Source: Paenibacillus sp. Soil522
GTDB taxonomy: Bacteria > Bacillota > Bacilli > Paenibacillales > Paenibacillaceae
Length of the DNA stretch: 64,000 bases
Reading direction: 5' to 3'
NCBI RefSeq assembly: GCF_001428245.1
Contig: NZ_LMRV01000088.1
Span: 62,710 to 126,709 of the forward strand
Positions within the stretch are counted from its first letter, which is position 1; each line of letters opens with the position of its first letter. This document shows, in pieces, positions 8,737 through 16,707 of the stretch. A model generated the notes under the pieces. It was given only the letters and a program-made list of their open reading frames with translations, searched no databases and was not told the DNA's origin. Position numbers and translations under genes: made by a program.

Positions 8737-8872
8737 TCGTACGTCTCCTTTTATTAAGTAATATAGTAGGCCATCTTAACTGACAAACTCTATTTATTGT
8801 ACAGGAGACTCTCTATTTTGTAAATGTATGGAAAGAAATAGTTTTGTCGAATTTGCTAGCTTTATAGAGGCT

Positions 8873-8915
8873 AAAAAAAATGACGCAATCCGTTTTAAGG
8901 AATGCGTCATTTTTA
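8873..8915 (-). terminator. bidirectional terminator downstream of the flippase gene
   Basis: Arms ATGACGCAATCC (8880-8891) and GGAATGCGTCAT (8899-8910), with T/A runs on both sides (A-run 8873-8880, T-run 8910-8915). It ends the minus-strand flippase transcript, whose stop is at 8931. Confidence 0.88.
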
Positions 8916-8930
8916 TATACATTCAATCGA

Positions 8931-10565
8931 TTAAACCGCTTTTCTATAGAACGGCTTTAAAACAAGATTCAGTATCTTGCGCAGCGGTCCAGGGAAAGAG
9001 CGCACATCCTCCGGCGTTATGACACGAAGCGCCGCCAGCAAAATGAGATAAAGTCCTCCTACTATGACTGAAGTAACTGCAGCAGCCAATAAATAGGACA
9101 GCTTTTCAATCCATGCTTCCGTCAAAGCAAGTATTCCATACTCGGCGCCCCAGCCAGCCAGGGCTGGTACAGCGACCGCTACCAAATAGGCCAACCACTT
9201 GCCGCCCAGTATATTTAGATTGACTTCTTTATTGATTGTTCTTACATTCAGCATCGTAATAACGACGAAGCAAATCGATGATCCAATGATAAGTCCGTAT
9301 ACGCCAAGCACAGGCGCAAGTGCAAGACTGGACACGATCTTTAGGCCGATTCCGATAAACGTATGGTACATAGGAATCTTTGGCTTGTTTAGTCCGTACA
9401 ATATCGAATTCGAAATCATCATCGTAATTTGAAAAATGGCTCCAGCCGTAAGCAACGCGACAATATCGCTGCCGCTTGGTTTCATAAATAAAAGGCCCGT
9501 TACCGAATAGGAAGCGACCGTAAGCAGCATAGCAACAGGTACGCCGGTAAAGCAAACGATCCGCATCACGAGCGAGGATTGCCGTTGTACTTCTTGCATA
9601 TTCTTCAAGGAATAGGCCGAAGATATGACCGGTATAATCGATGCTCCGAGCGCGATAGCCAGAATCGGAGGGATGCCGGCAATGCCCATCGCTTTGGTTG
9701 TGTACTCAGCGAATACTTTAGTTGCCGTTTCATGACTGTAAAAAGCAGCTGTCAGCCTCATAAAAAGCGTCTGATCGAAAAAATAAACAAACTGCACCGT
9801 CATTGCCGTTACGACTGCCGCAATGGAGGTTCTGAATATTTCCCGGTAAATAGTCCGAAATGGCAGGTTCGAGCTTGCCTTAACCGCATTTTCTCTGTCA
9901 GCTGCCAAAACTTCTGTACGATCCTGCTTTTTCAGCTTTCGCGCAAACCACATCATGACGGAAAATGCGCCGATGCTTCCGAGTACAGAACCGAAAGCAA
10001 TTGCCGCAGCGCCGTACTTATCACCCCAGCCTAAGCCTAGCACGATAAGCGCTAGTCCGATTCCGCCGATGATGCGCAATATTTGTTCCATGATTTGCGA
10101 TATGCCGCCGGCTGACATGATTTGTCTGCCTTGAAAATAACCGCGCATCATCGCAATTATCGGGAACAGCAGAAGCGAAGGAGCTATAGCTTGCAGAGAT
10201 AAGACAGAATCCGGCACCTTCGAAATGCGTGCATAAGCTGGCGCAAAAACAAACATCGCAAAAGTCAGCAAAAGTCCTGTGACTGCGCCGAACATCAACG
10301 CCGCCTGATAGATGCGCTTGGCCTCTTCGGGTCTGCCAAGCGCATAACGCTGCGATATCATTTTGCTAATAGAAAGCGGAATACCGCCCGTAGCGATCGT
10401 AAGAAGCAGCAAATAGATGGTATTAGCAGAGTTAACGGACGCCTGCCCTACCGGCCCCAGCATATAGTCGAGCGGAATACGCTGGAACAGCCCGAGAAAG
10501 CGAACGACCAGGGCAGCGGCCGTAAGTATAAGCGTACCTTTAATTAATGAGTCTTTTTTCAACAT
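8931..10565 (-). CDS. polysaccharide/lipid II flippase family protein (YtgP/SpoVB-like)
   Basis: 544 residues and about 14 hydrophobic helices, the size and topology of the MOP-superfamily oligosaccharide flippases. The N-terminal motif RFLGLFQRIPLDYMLGPVG and the SKMISQRYALGR segment resemble Bacillus YtgP and SpoVB. Such proteins flip lipid-linked wall or polysaccharide precursors across the membrane. The ATG lies 20 bases after the stop of the ThuA gene, so the two are probably cotranscribed. Sequence alone cannot decide between lipid II (MurJ function), spore cortex and capsule substrates; a YtgP-type MurJ is the leading option. Confidence 0.82.
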   Translation of the reverse strand: MLKKDSLIKGTLILTAAALVVRFLGLFQRIPLDYMLGPVGQASVNSANTIYLLLLTIATGGIPLSISKMISQRYALGRPEEAKRIYQAALMFGAVTGLLLTFAMFVFAPAYARISKVPDSVLSLQAIAPSLLLFPIIAMMRGYFQGRQIMSAGGISQIMEQILRIIGGIGLALIVLGLGWGDKYGAAAIAFGSVLGSIGAFSVMMWFARKLKKQDRTEVLAADRENAVKASSNLPFRTIYREIFRTSIAAVVTAMTVQFVYFFDQTLFMRLTAAFYSHETATKVFAEYTTKAMGIAGIPPILAIALGASIIPVISSAYSLKNMQEVQRQSSLVMRIVCFTGVPVAMLLTVASYSVTGLLFMKPSGSDIVALLTAGAIFQITMMISNSILYGLNKPKIPMYHTFIGIGLKIVSSLALAPVLGVYGLIIGSSICFVVITMLNVRTINKEVNLNILGGKWLAYLVAVAVPALAGWGAEYGILALTEAWIEKLSYLLAAAVTSVIVGGLYLILLAALRVITPEDVRSFPGPLRKILNLVLKPFYRKAV

Positions 10566-10585
10566 AATGGTATGTCCTAGTCTCC

Positions 10586-11311
10586 CTATCCTTTATTGCC
10601 GATTGGCTCCAGCGGCTGGTGGTTGCCGCGAACCGGCACTGCTGCATTCGATGGCGCTGCCCAGCGGACGCCGTTCTGAATGACCTGAAGCACCTGCGGG
10701 TTATAGTAAGTCGGGTATGTCTCATGTCCCGGACGGAAATAAAAGATTTTGCCTTGGCCGCGATTAAACGTGCAGCCGCTGCGAAACACTTCTCCGCCTT
10801 CGAACCAGCTTACGAATATAAGCTCGTCCGGCGCCGGGATATCGAAGTGCTCGCCGTACATTTCCTCATGCTCCAGCGTAATGTATTCCGGCAAGCCCGC
10901 CGCAATCGGATGCGCCGGGTTAACGACCCATAGCCGCTCCTTCTCGCCTGCTTCGCGCCATTTCAAATCGCAGCCCGTACCCATCAGCTTTTTGAATATT
11001 TTCGAGAAATGACCGGAATGAAGCACGATCAGGCCCATGCCCTCCATTACGCGCTGATGAACGCGTTCAACGATGGCATCATCGACCCGCTCATGCCCCA
11101 TATGTCCCCACCAAATCAGAACGTCCGTATTCGCAAGACGATCGGCCGTAAGTCCATGCTCCGGCTCCTCAAGCGTCGCTGTTGCGACTTCAATATCGCT
11201 TCCGGCAATTCCTTTCGCCAAAGCTTGATGGATGCCGTCCGGATATACGTTCTTTACTTCCTCATGGAATTTCTCATGTAAAAACTCGTTCCATACCGTC
11301 ACTTTAATCAC
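10586..11311 (-). CDS. ThuA domain-containing protein
   Basis: 241 residues forming a class I glutamine amidotransferase-like ThuA domain from the first residue ([12 protein letters not shown]). Typical features are the [14 protein letters not shown] stretch, the [10 protein letters not shown] turn near 97 and the [12 protein letters not shown] ending. ThuA proteins are linked to sugar (trehalose, oligosaccharide) utilisation and to 3-keto-sugar metabolism, with unproven chemistry. There is no signal peptide. It sits between the DUF456 gene and the flippase gene on the minus strand, with 20-30 base gaps suggesting cotranscription. Confidence 0.85.
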   Translation of the reverse strand: MIKVTVWNEFLHEKFHEEVKNVYPDGIHQALAKGIAGSDIEVATATLEEPEHGLTADRLANTDVLIWWGHMGHERVDDAIVERVHQRVMEGMGLIVLHSGHFSKIFKKLMGTGCDLKWREAGEKERLWVVNPAHPIAAGLPEYITLEHEEMYGEHFDIPAPDELIFVSWFEGGEVFRSGCTFNRGQGKIFYFRPGHETYPTYYNPQVLQVIQNGVRWAAPSNAAVPVRGNHQPLEPIGNKG

Positions 11312-11338
11312 CAGTTATCCACCTCTTCATGCAAATAT

Positions 11339-11821
11339 TTAGAATACAAGCCATAGCACAAACAATACAATCATCGCCAGCTGCAAAATAACTTTCACAA
11401 CAACGCTGGTAAATAATCCAACGACCGATCCAAGACCGACCTTGAGGGACTTCTCTAAGCTCGTACCAATAATCATTTCACCGATCACAGCGCCGGCAAA
11501 GGGACCAATGATAAGACCAAGCACAGGAATGACGAATGGACCAAATATTAGGCCGATCGTACTGCCGATAATCGAGGCTCGCGAGCCGCCGAACCGTTTG
11601 ACGCCCCAAGCGCTGACAGCATAATCGGCAATAAACAGCACGATAACGATAAGGGTCTGGATGAGCCAAAACCAAACGCCAAACTCGCTAAATGAGAAAA
11701 ATAATCCATAAACAAAAAATGCTCCATAAATGGCAAGCGCCCCGGGCAGAATCGGGTAAACAGCCCCGGCCATCCCCACAACGAATAACAAAATAACTAA
11801 TATCCAGCCTAAAATGTCCAT
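11339..11821 (-). CDS. DUF456 domain-containing membrane protein
   Basis: 160 residues, nearly all hydrophobic and Gly-rich, with about four to five membrane segments. The conserved DUF456 pattern is seen: YPILPGALAIYG near the start, then the GSTIGLIFGPFVIPVLGLIIGP loop and AGAVIGEMI. Function in the family is unknown. The start follows the HAD phosphatase gene by 7 bases, and the ThuA gene follows at 27 bases, so it lies inside a likely four-gene minus-strand unit. Confidence 0.85.
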   Translation of the reverse strand: MDILGWILVILLFVVGMAGAVYPILPGALAIYGAFFVYGLFFSFSEFGVWFWLIQTLIVIVLFIADYAVSAWGVKRFGGSRASIIGSTIGLIFGPFVIPVLGLIIGPFAGAVIGEMIIGTSLEKSLKVGLGSVVGLFTSVVVKVILQLAMIVLFVLWLVF

Positions 11822-11828
11822 ACGTTCC

Positions 11829-12581
11829 TCATCCTTTCAAAACGTATCGTTTGATTACCTCTGCAACTCCATGCTCATCATTCGTATATGTGATGAAATC
11901 TGCAGCTTCCTTAACTGCTTCCTGCGCATTTCCCATTGCTACGCCTAGTCCTGCTTCGCGAATGGCTGCAATATCGTTCAGACTGTCGCCTACTGCAACG
12001 ACTTGCGACATGTCGATATTGAGCAGGCCGCACAGCTCTTGAAGCGCGCTTGCCTTCGATACGCCTTGCGGATTAAGCTCTAAATTCCAAGGCGATGAAT
12101 TCGTAATCTCAAGCGCTCCCCAGCTTTGCACTTCCGCGAGCAGCTTCTCTCTGATACTGTCATCCTCCGTGTAATAGCCAAATTTCAGCCAATGATGCGC
12201 TTCATAATCGTCAGCGGGGCTAATCCACTTTTCTTTATTGAAAATATCTGAGGCCGTATAAGCCCAGAACCAAGGCTCGCCGTGTACGAGAGCAAGCTCA
12301 TGCAGCCTTTGCACGTAAACGGGGCTTAGATGCGTGCGCTTATGCAGCACATGCGGGCGATGCCATATTTCGCTGCCGTTTACCGTAATCATAGGCGTCT
12401 CCAGCTTCAGCTGCTCCGCGAAGGGCAGAGCGCTGCGAAAGCCCCGTCCTGTGGAGAAGCTGACGATGACGCCTGCATCCAGCGCTTTTTGAATCCACTC
12501 GGCATTTTCCGCACTAATTTCACTTTGCTCATTCAGCAGCGTCCCATCCATGTCGAGCGCAACCAGTTTGTAATCTCCCAT
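11829..12581 (-). CDS. Cof-type HAD-IIB family hydrolase
   Basis: 250 residues from the ATG at 12581, which has a GAGGAGG ribosome site; a longer frame to 12611 lacks one. The HAD motifs are present: DMDGTLL (motif I, about 9-15), SFSTGR (motif II, about 45), Lys in QGVSKASAL (about 185) and VGDSLNDIAA (motif IV, about 207). The large C2B-type cap between motifs II and III fits sugar-phosphate or cofactor phosphatases of the YkrA/YwpJ type. Cytoplasmic, substrate unknown. It heads the unit with DUF456, ThuA and the flippase. Confidence 0.88.
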   Translation of the reverse strand: MGDYKLVALDMDGTLLNEQSEISAENAEWIQKALDAGVIVSFSTGRGFRSALPFAEQLKLETPMITVNGSEIWHRPHVLHKRTHLSPVYVQRLHELALVHGEPWFWAYTASDIFNKEKWISPADDYEAHHWLKFGYYTEDDSIREKLLAEVQSWGALEITNSSPWNLELNPQGVSKASALQELCGLLNIDMSQVVAVGDSLNDIAAIREAGLGVAMGNAQEAVKEAADFITYTNDEHGVAEVIKRYVLKG

Positions 12582-12707
12582 TATTGTGCCTCCTCGTAAA
12601 TGCCGTCTCATTGTTACCTAACTAGTAAATTATTTTAGCACATTTACGACAGATTCCAAACGAAAGTCGCTTTACAAACTTAGAAGGGCCCGCACATTTC
12701 TTATATT

Positions 12708-12747
12708 AAAAAAAGAGCAGCCTCCGCTTGAACGCGAAAGCATGCTC
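12708..12747 (-). terminator. rho-independent terminator, minus strand
   Basis: Read on the minus strand, GAGCATGCTTTCGC pairs with GCGGAGGCTGCTC with one bulge, followed by seven T. It would end transcripts leaving the metal ABC operon before the HAD gene. Confidence 0.75.
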
Positions 12748-12833
12748 CCCGGCCTGTACATTTGCTTACTGTGCAATAGTCCTATTCACCTCGGCTGCGG
12801 GCGCTCTAAACTGTTAAAGGAAGCTATAAGGCA

Positions 12834-12877
12834 GAAATAGGACAAAGCAAATGCAGCATCTGCTTCGTCCTATTTTC
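12834..12877. terminator. long hairpin behind the metal ABC operon
   Basis: About 19-base arms (12835-12854 and 12856-12876) with three mismatches; flanking bases extend the pairing. T-runs are short on both sides, so it may be a transcript-stabilising or weak terminator structure rather than a strong terminator. Confidence 0.5.
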
Positions 12878-12904
12878 CCCAGCTTACTTCCTATAAAAAA
12901 ACGG

Positions 12905-13774
12905 TTATGCGAGCTTTCTTATCCGAAGCTTTTTGATAATAATGCCATGCGACGGCGAGAATAAAAAAGCGAGAACGAACAATAACAATGCTGCGCAGAC
13001 CATGCAGCCTGCGATAGAGGCATCAAGCAGGACGGCTGCTCCGTAACCGATAAACGTGCTCGCTATGCCGACTGCAACACTCAGGCCGATCATGAGACCG
13101 AGCCTGTCTGTCAGCAAATAAGCGGTGGATGCCGGAATAATCAGCAAGCCTACGACAAGAATAGCTCCCACACTCTCAAAGGAGCTGACCGTTGCCATGG
13201 AGACGAGGCCCATCAGTAAATAATGAAAGAGCGCTACCGGAATGCCGATTGCTGCCGCAAGCGCCGGATCAAACGCGCATAGCTTGAATTGCTTGTAAAA
13301 CAAGCCGATCACTGCCGTAATAATGAACAGCGTTACGCCGAGCAGCCATACCGCCTTCGGTCCCAGGTTTATACCGCCCAGCTCGAATAAATTCCAATGC
13401 ACATATGCGATTTCACCGTACAAAATCGCATCCTGGTCCAAATGCGCCTGACGCGCATATAAACTAACAAGAACGACCCCGATCGCGAACAGAGAGGTGA
13501 ACACAACCCCGATCGATGCATCCGATTGAATGCCGCTTTGCTGAAACATTTGAATTAGGAACGTCGTCAGCAAGCCGAATACTAGTGCCGCGAACATCAT
13601 AAGCAGCGAATCGCGCGAGCCGCTGAGCAGAAACGCAATGACGATTCCCGGCATGACGGAGTGGCTGATCGCATCGCCTATCATCGCCATTTTGCGAAGC
13701 ACCAGAAATACGCCGAGAATGCCGCAGCAGCTTGCTACGAGCGCTCCCGTAAGCAAAATCCAAAAGTCGCTCAT
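12905..13774 (-). CDS. mntD: metal ABC transporter permease, second subunit (MntD-like)
   Basis: 289 residues, about eight to nine membrane helices, ABC-3 permease family. Family marks include the early VLRKMAMIGDAISHSVMPGI block and ESVGAILVVGLLIIPASTAYLL. Its start overlaps the stop of the preceding permease gene by four bases (ATGA), so translation is coupled. With the substrate-binding protein, ATPase and other permease it forms a four-gene importer in the same order as Bacillus mntABCD. Manganese is favoured over zinc because the binding protein lacks a His-rich loop. Confidence 0.82.
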   Translation of the reverse strand: MSDFWILLTGALVASCCGILGVFLVLRKMAMIGDAISHSVMPGIVIAFLLSGSRDSLLMMFAALVFGLLTTFLIQMFQQSGIQSDASIGVVFTSLFAIGVVLVSLYARQAHLDQDAILYGEIAYVHWNLFELGGINLGPKAVWLLGVTLFIITAVIGLFYKQFKLCAFDPALAAAIGIPVALFHYLLMGLVSMATVSSFESVGAILVVGLLIIPASTAYLLTDRLGLMIGLSVAVGIASTFIGYGAAVLLDASIAGCMVCAALLLFVLAFLFSPSHGIIIKKLRIRKLA

Positions 13775-14715
13775 ATGGCCGCCTCCTTCTTCGCGCTGCC
13801 CTCAATGAGAGGCTCGTTGTCAAGGTTAAAGCGCTGCTTCACTCTCTGGCGCAGCAGCCGCTTGGCGATCAAGCCGCGCTGCGGACCAAATAAGACCGAA
13901 ATACAGAAGAGCAGCGTTGCAGCCAGTACCGTTACCGGGCCCGTTGGCAAATTGGACACGGACGCGCTTAACCAAGTACCTACCGCACCGCTAAATCCGC
14001 CGAACAAGCCTGACAATACAACCATTAATCCAAGCCGGTCCGTCCAATACCTCGCCGATACGGCTGGCGTAATAAGCAGCGCCGCGACTAGCACGACGCC
14101 TACCGCTTGTATGCCGGCAACGACAGCCACGACGACCAGGAGCATAAGCAATTGCTCGAGAAAAGCTACCGGATAACCGATGCCTCTTGCAAATCCCGGA
14201 TCGAAGGAGATGATCTTGAATTGTTTAAACAGCAAGGTGCATACCGTTATAAGCGATACGCATACGATCGTCATTGTAATGACGTCCGAAGCGATCATCG
14301 AAGCCGCCTGCCCGAACAAAAATTTATCCAGGCCCGCTTGATTGCCGTAGTCGCCATGCTGAATTAACGTAAGGAGCACAATTCCGAGACCAAAAAATCC
14401 CGACAGCACAATGCCCATTGCCGCATCCTGCTTCAGCTTAGAGTTTCGTGTGATATATCCAATACCGAATGTAGCGATAATGCCTGCTGCACCAGCACCG
14501 ATTAGAAATAGTCCGATTGATTTAACTCCCGTTAACATAAAAGCGATACATATTCCCGGCAGTGCCGCATGAGCCAGCGTGTCGCCCATCAAGCTTTGTT
14601 TTCTCAAATAAGAGAAGCATCCAATAACGCCGCTGCTTAAACCAAGCAGCGTACAGCCGAGAAAAATCCACTGCATATTCGGATCAGCCAGCATTGACCA
14701 TATCGTTTCCATCAA
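13771..14715 (-). CDS. mntC: metal ABC transporter permease, first subunit (MntC-like)
   Basis: 314 residues, about eight to nine helices, ABC-3 family. It carries YLRKQSLMGDTLAHAALPGI near residue 32 and the QAVGVVLVAALLITPAVSARY block near 205. The last 40 residues are charged and cytoplasmic. It starts one base after the ATPase stop and overlaps mntD by four bases. Two non-identical permeases in a row imply a heterodimeric channel, as in MntCD and in TroCD of the same family. Confidence 0.82.
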   Translation of the reverse strand: MMETIWSMLADPNMQWIFLGCTLLGLSSGVIGCFSYLRKQSLMGDTLAHAALPGICIAFMLTGVKSIGLFLIGAGAAGIIATFGIGYITRNSKLKQDAAMGIVLSGFFGLGIVLLTLIQHGDYGNQAGLDKFLFGQAASMIASDVITMTIVCVSLITVCTLLFKQFKIISFDPGFARGIGYPVAFLEQLLMLLVVVAVVAGIQAVGVVLVAALLITPAVSARYWTDRLGLMVVLSGLFGGFSGAVGTWLSASVSNLPTGPVTVLAATLLFCISVLFGPQRGLIAKRLLRQRVKQRFNLDNEPLIEGSAKKEAAI

Positions 14716-15522
14716 TCATTCACCCTTTCCGCCATTTATTGACGGAGATGTATGGCTGCGATCAAGGAAGGCGAGCCTGCCGCCGTAAGTACGCTGCAGC
14801 TGCTCCTGCGTAAAGGCTTGCGCCGTAGGGCCGAATGCCTGCAGCTCAACATTAAGCAGCAAGACCGAGTCGAAATAATCCTGTACCGTCGCCAGATCAT
14901 GGTGGACGACAATCACCGTTTTCCCCTGCAGCTTCAGCTCCTGCAGAAGCGTAATAATCGCCTTCTCCGTCGCGGCGTCAACGCCTGCGAACGGCTCATC
15001 CATAAAATACAGCTTAGCGTCCTGCGCCAGCGCGCGGGCTAGAAACACGCGCTGCTGCTGTCCGCCCGACAGCTGGCTAATTTGCCTGTCCGCGAAATCG
15101 GCCATCCCAACCTTGTTAAGGCATTCAAGCGCTAACGCCTTGTCCTTGGCGCTGGGACGACGGAACCAGCCCAAATGACCATATCGTCCCATGAGTACAA
15201 CATCGAGGGCATTCGTCGGAAAATCCCAATCGACCGATTCGCGCTGCGGGACATAGCCGATCATTTTGCGCTGCTGCTTATAAGGCTTCCCGTACACCAG
15301 CACTTCTCCGCCTAAGCTCGGTATGAGTCCAAGCGCCGCCTTCATCAGCGTCGATTTCCCGGCGCCATTCGGGCCGATTACGCCGATCAGCTCCCCTTCG
15401 GTTACTTCAAAGGATACGTTTCTTAGCACTGGCTTCTTCTGATACGCCACGCTTAATCCCTTAATGGCAAGCGGGGCAATCGTCTTCGCATTCTGCTTCG
15501 CTGCTGTATGAGTTTGGCTCAT
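14716..15522 (-). CDS. mntB: metal ABC transporter ATP-binding protein (MntB-like)
   Basis: 268 residues with one ABC ATPase domain: Walker [10 protein letters not shown] (about 51-59), Q-loop at YVPQRE, signature LSGGQQQR (about 152-159), Walker B LYFMDEP and the switch histidine in VVHHDL. The sequence [18 protein letters not shown] is typical of Mn/Zn importers. It follows the binding-protein gene by 30 bases. It powers import through the two downstream permeases. The start has only a modest ribosome site (GAGTGA), but no better start exists. Confidence 0.88.
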   Translation of the reverse strand: MSQTHTAAKQNAKTIAPLAIKGLSVAYQKKPVLRNVSFEVTEGELIGVIGPNGAGKSTLMKAALGLIPSLGGEVLVYGKPYKQQRKMIGYVPQRESVDWDFPTNALDVVLMGRYGHLGWFRRPSAKDKALALECLNKVGMADFADRQISQLSGGQQQRVFLARALAQDAKLYFMDEPFAGVDAATEKAIITLLQELKLQGKTVIVVHHDLATVQDYFDSVLLLNVELQAFGPTAQAFTQEQLQRTYGGRLAFLDRSHTSPSINGGKGE

Positions 15523-15552
15523 GTTTCATCACTCGCTTTCCTTGCTTCTGTC

Positions 15553-16503
15553 CTATTTCAACGCTGCCACAATCGTATCTACGTTGTGCTTCACCATTCC
15601 GATATAAGTTCCTTCCACCGTTCCCGCATCTCCCATCGCATCGGAGAACAGCTCTCCGCCAATCGTCACTTCATGGCCTAATTTACGCGCGCCTTCAATG
15701 ACCGACTCAATCGATTTTTTTGGCACGCTGGATTCGATAAAGACCGCTTTAATTTTTTTCTCCACCAAGAAATCACGCAGCTTGCTTACATCCTTCGAGC
15801 CGTATTCCGACATCGTATTCATTCCCTGCAGACCCGTAACAGTTAAACCGTATGCCTCGCCAAAATAGCCAAAGGCATCATGCGCTGTTACGAGAATACG
15901 GCTTGCTTCAGGGATTAAAGCCATTTGCTCCTTAGCGTAAGCATCAAGCTTTTCGAGCTCTTTTATATACGCCGCTGCATGCTCTTTGTAATAATCAGCA
16001 TGCGAGGGATCTTTCTCGATCAATGTATCGCGAATGACTTCCGTTGCGGAAATCCAGAGCTTCACATTAAACCAAATATGCGGGTCATGCATGCCTGCAC
16101 CTTGATCTGGAGCGGCATGCAGCTGCTCTTCGGTCAAATACTTGGATACGGCAACCGTTGGCTTACGCTGCTCCAGCTCCTCGAACATCTCGGCCATCTT
16201 GCCCTCCAAGTGCAAGCCGTTATAGAAGACAACGTCTGCATCGTCCAGCTTCTTCACATCGCCTTGCGATGCCTTGTAAAGATGGGGATCGATTCCCGCT
16301 CCCATCAAACCGCTTGCCTCGACATACTCGCCGCCTACCTGCTGAACAACGTCCGTGATCATCCCTGTCGTCGCGGTAATGATCAGCTTGCCGTTCCCCG
16401 CTTCCTGCCCGCAGGCTGACGTCACTATCGCAGCCACCGCCAAAAAAACAATTGTCATCATGAATCTGTGAAGAGCTGAATTCGTCTTGAACGTTTTACG
16501 CAT
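15553..16503 (-). CDS. mntA: metal ABC transporter substrate-binding lipoprotein (MntA-like)
   Basis: 316 residues of the cluster A-I ZnuA/PsaA family. A lipoprotein signal ends at TSAC, with Cys at about 31. The four metal ligands are visible: His in DPHLYKAS, His in DPHIWFNV, Glu in FIESSVP and Asp in ELFSDAMG. There is no His-rich loop between the first two ligands, which argues for manganese (PsaA/MntA) rather than zinc (ZnuA). The HDAFGYFGEAYG block is also family-typical. It is the first gene of the operon, preceded by AGGAGG and by a candidate MntR half-site at 16570-16588. Confidence 0.87.
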   Translation of the reverse strand: MRKTFKTNSALHRFMMTIVFLAVAAIVTSACGQEAGNGKLIITATTGMITDVVQQVGGEYVEASGLMGAGIDPHLYKASQGDVKKLDDADVVFYNGLHLEGKMAEMFEELEQRKPTVAVSKYLTEEQLHAAPDQGAGMHDPHIWFNVKLWISATEVIRDTLIEKDPSHADYYKEHAAAYIKELEKLDAYAKEQMALIPEASRILVTAHDAFGYFGEAYGLTVTGLQGMNTMSEYGSKDVSKLRDFLVEKKIKAVFIESSVPKKSIESVIEGARKLGHEVTIGGELFSDAMGDAGTVEGTYIGMVKHNVDTIVAALK

Positions 16504-16569
16504 AAATAAAAACCTCCTGCACCCTTATCATTTTTTATATGTTTCATAATTTGCACTTATGAATCATAG

Positions 16570-16588
16570 TTTGCCTAAAGCCTTTTTT
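16570..16588 (-). promoter_or_regulatory. candidate MntR-type operator upstream of mntA
   Basis: The plus strand reads TTTGCCTAAAGCCTTT. The left half agrees with the TTTGCCT half of Bacillota MntR/DtxR boxes, while the right half agrees poorly. It lies about 70 bases before the mntA start. The call rests on the partial match and on the context. Confidence 0.35.
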
Positions 16589-16650
16589 TTAATAATACAC
16601 AAAAATGTTTCCTCAATGCAACATTTATTTTTAGATGGGCTATTATTGCC

Positions 16651-16694
16651 AAAAAAAAGGCAGGCCGGAGCATACGCTCCAACCTGCCTTTTTT
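16651..16694 (-). terminator. bidirectional terminator behind the PBP2 gene
   Basis: Stem AGGCAGG..GGAGC with GCTCC..CCTGCCT flanked by an A-run (16651-16658) and a T-run (16689-16694). It ends the PBP2 transcript and shields mntA. Confidence 0.88.
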
Positions 16695-16707
16695 CATGTA
16701 AACCTAC

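Larger units (their letters stand above)
12582..12904. other. intergenic region between HAD and metal ABC genes
   Basis: About 320 bases without a credible gene. It holds the terminator at 12708-12747, the long hairpin at 12834-12877 and the leader of the HAD gene. No other signal is seen. Confidence 0.6.
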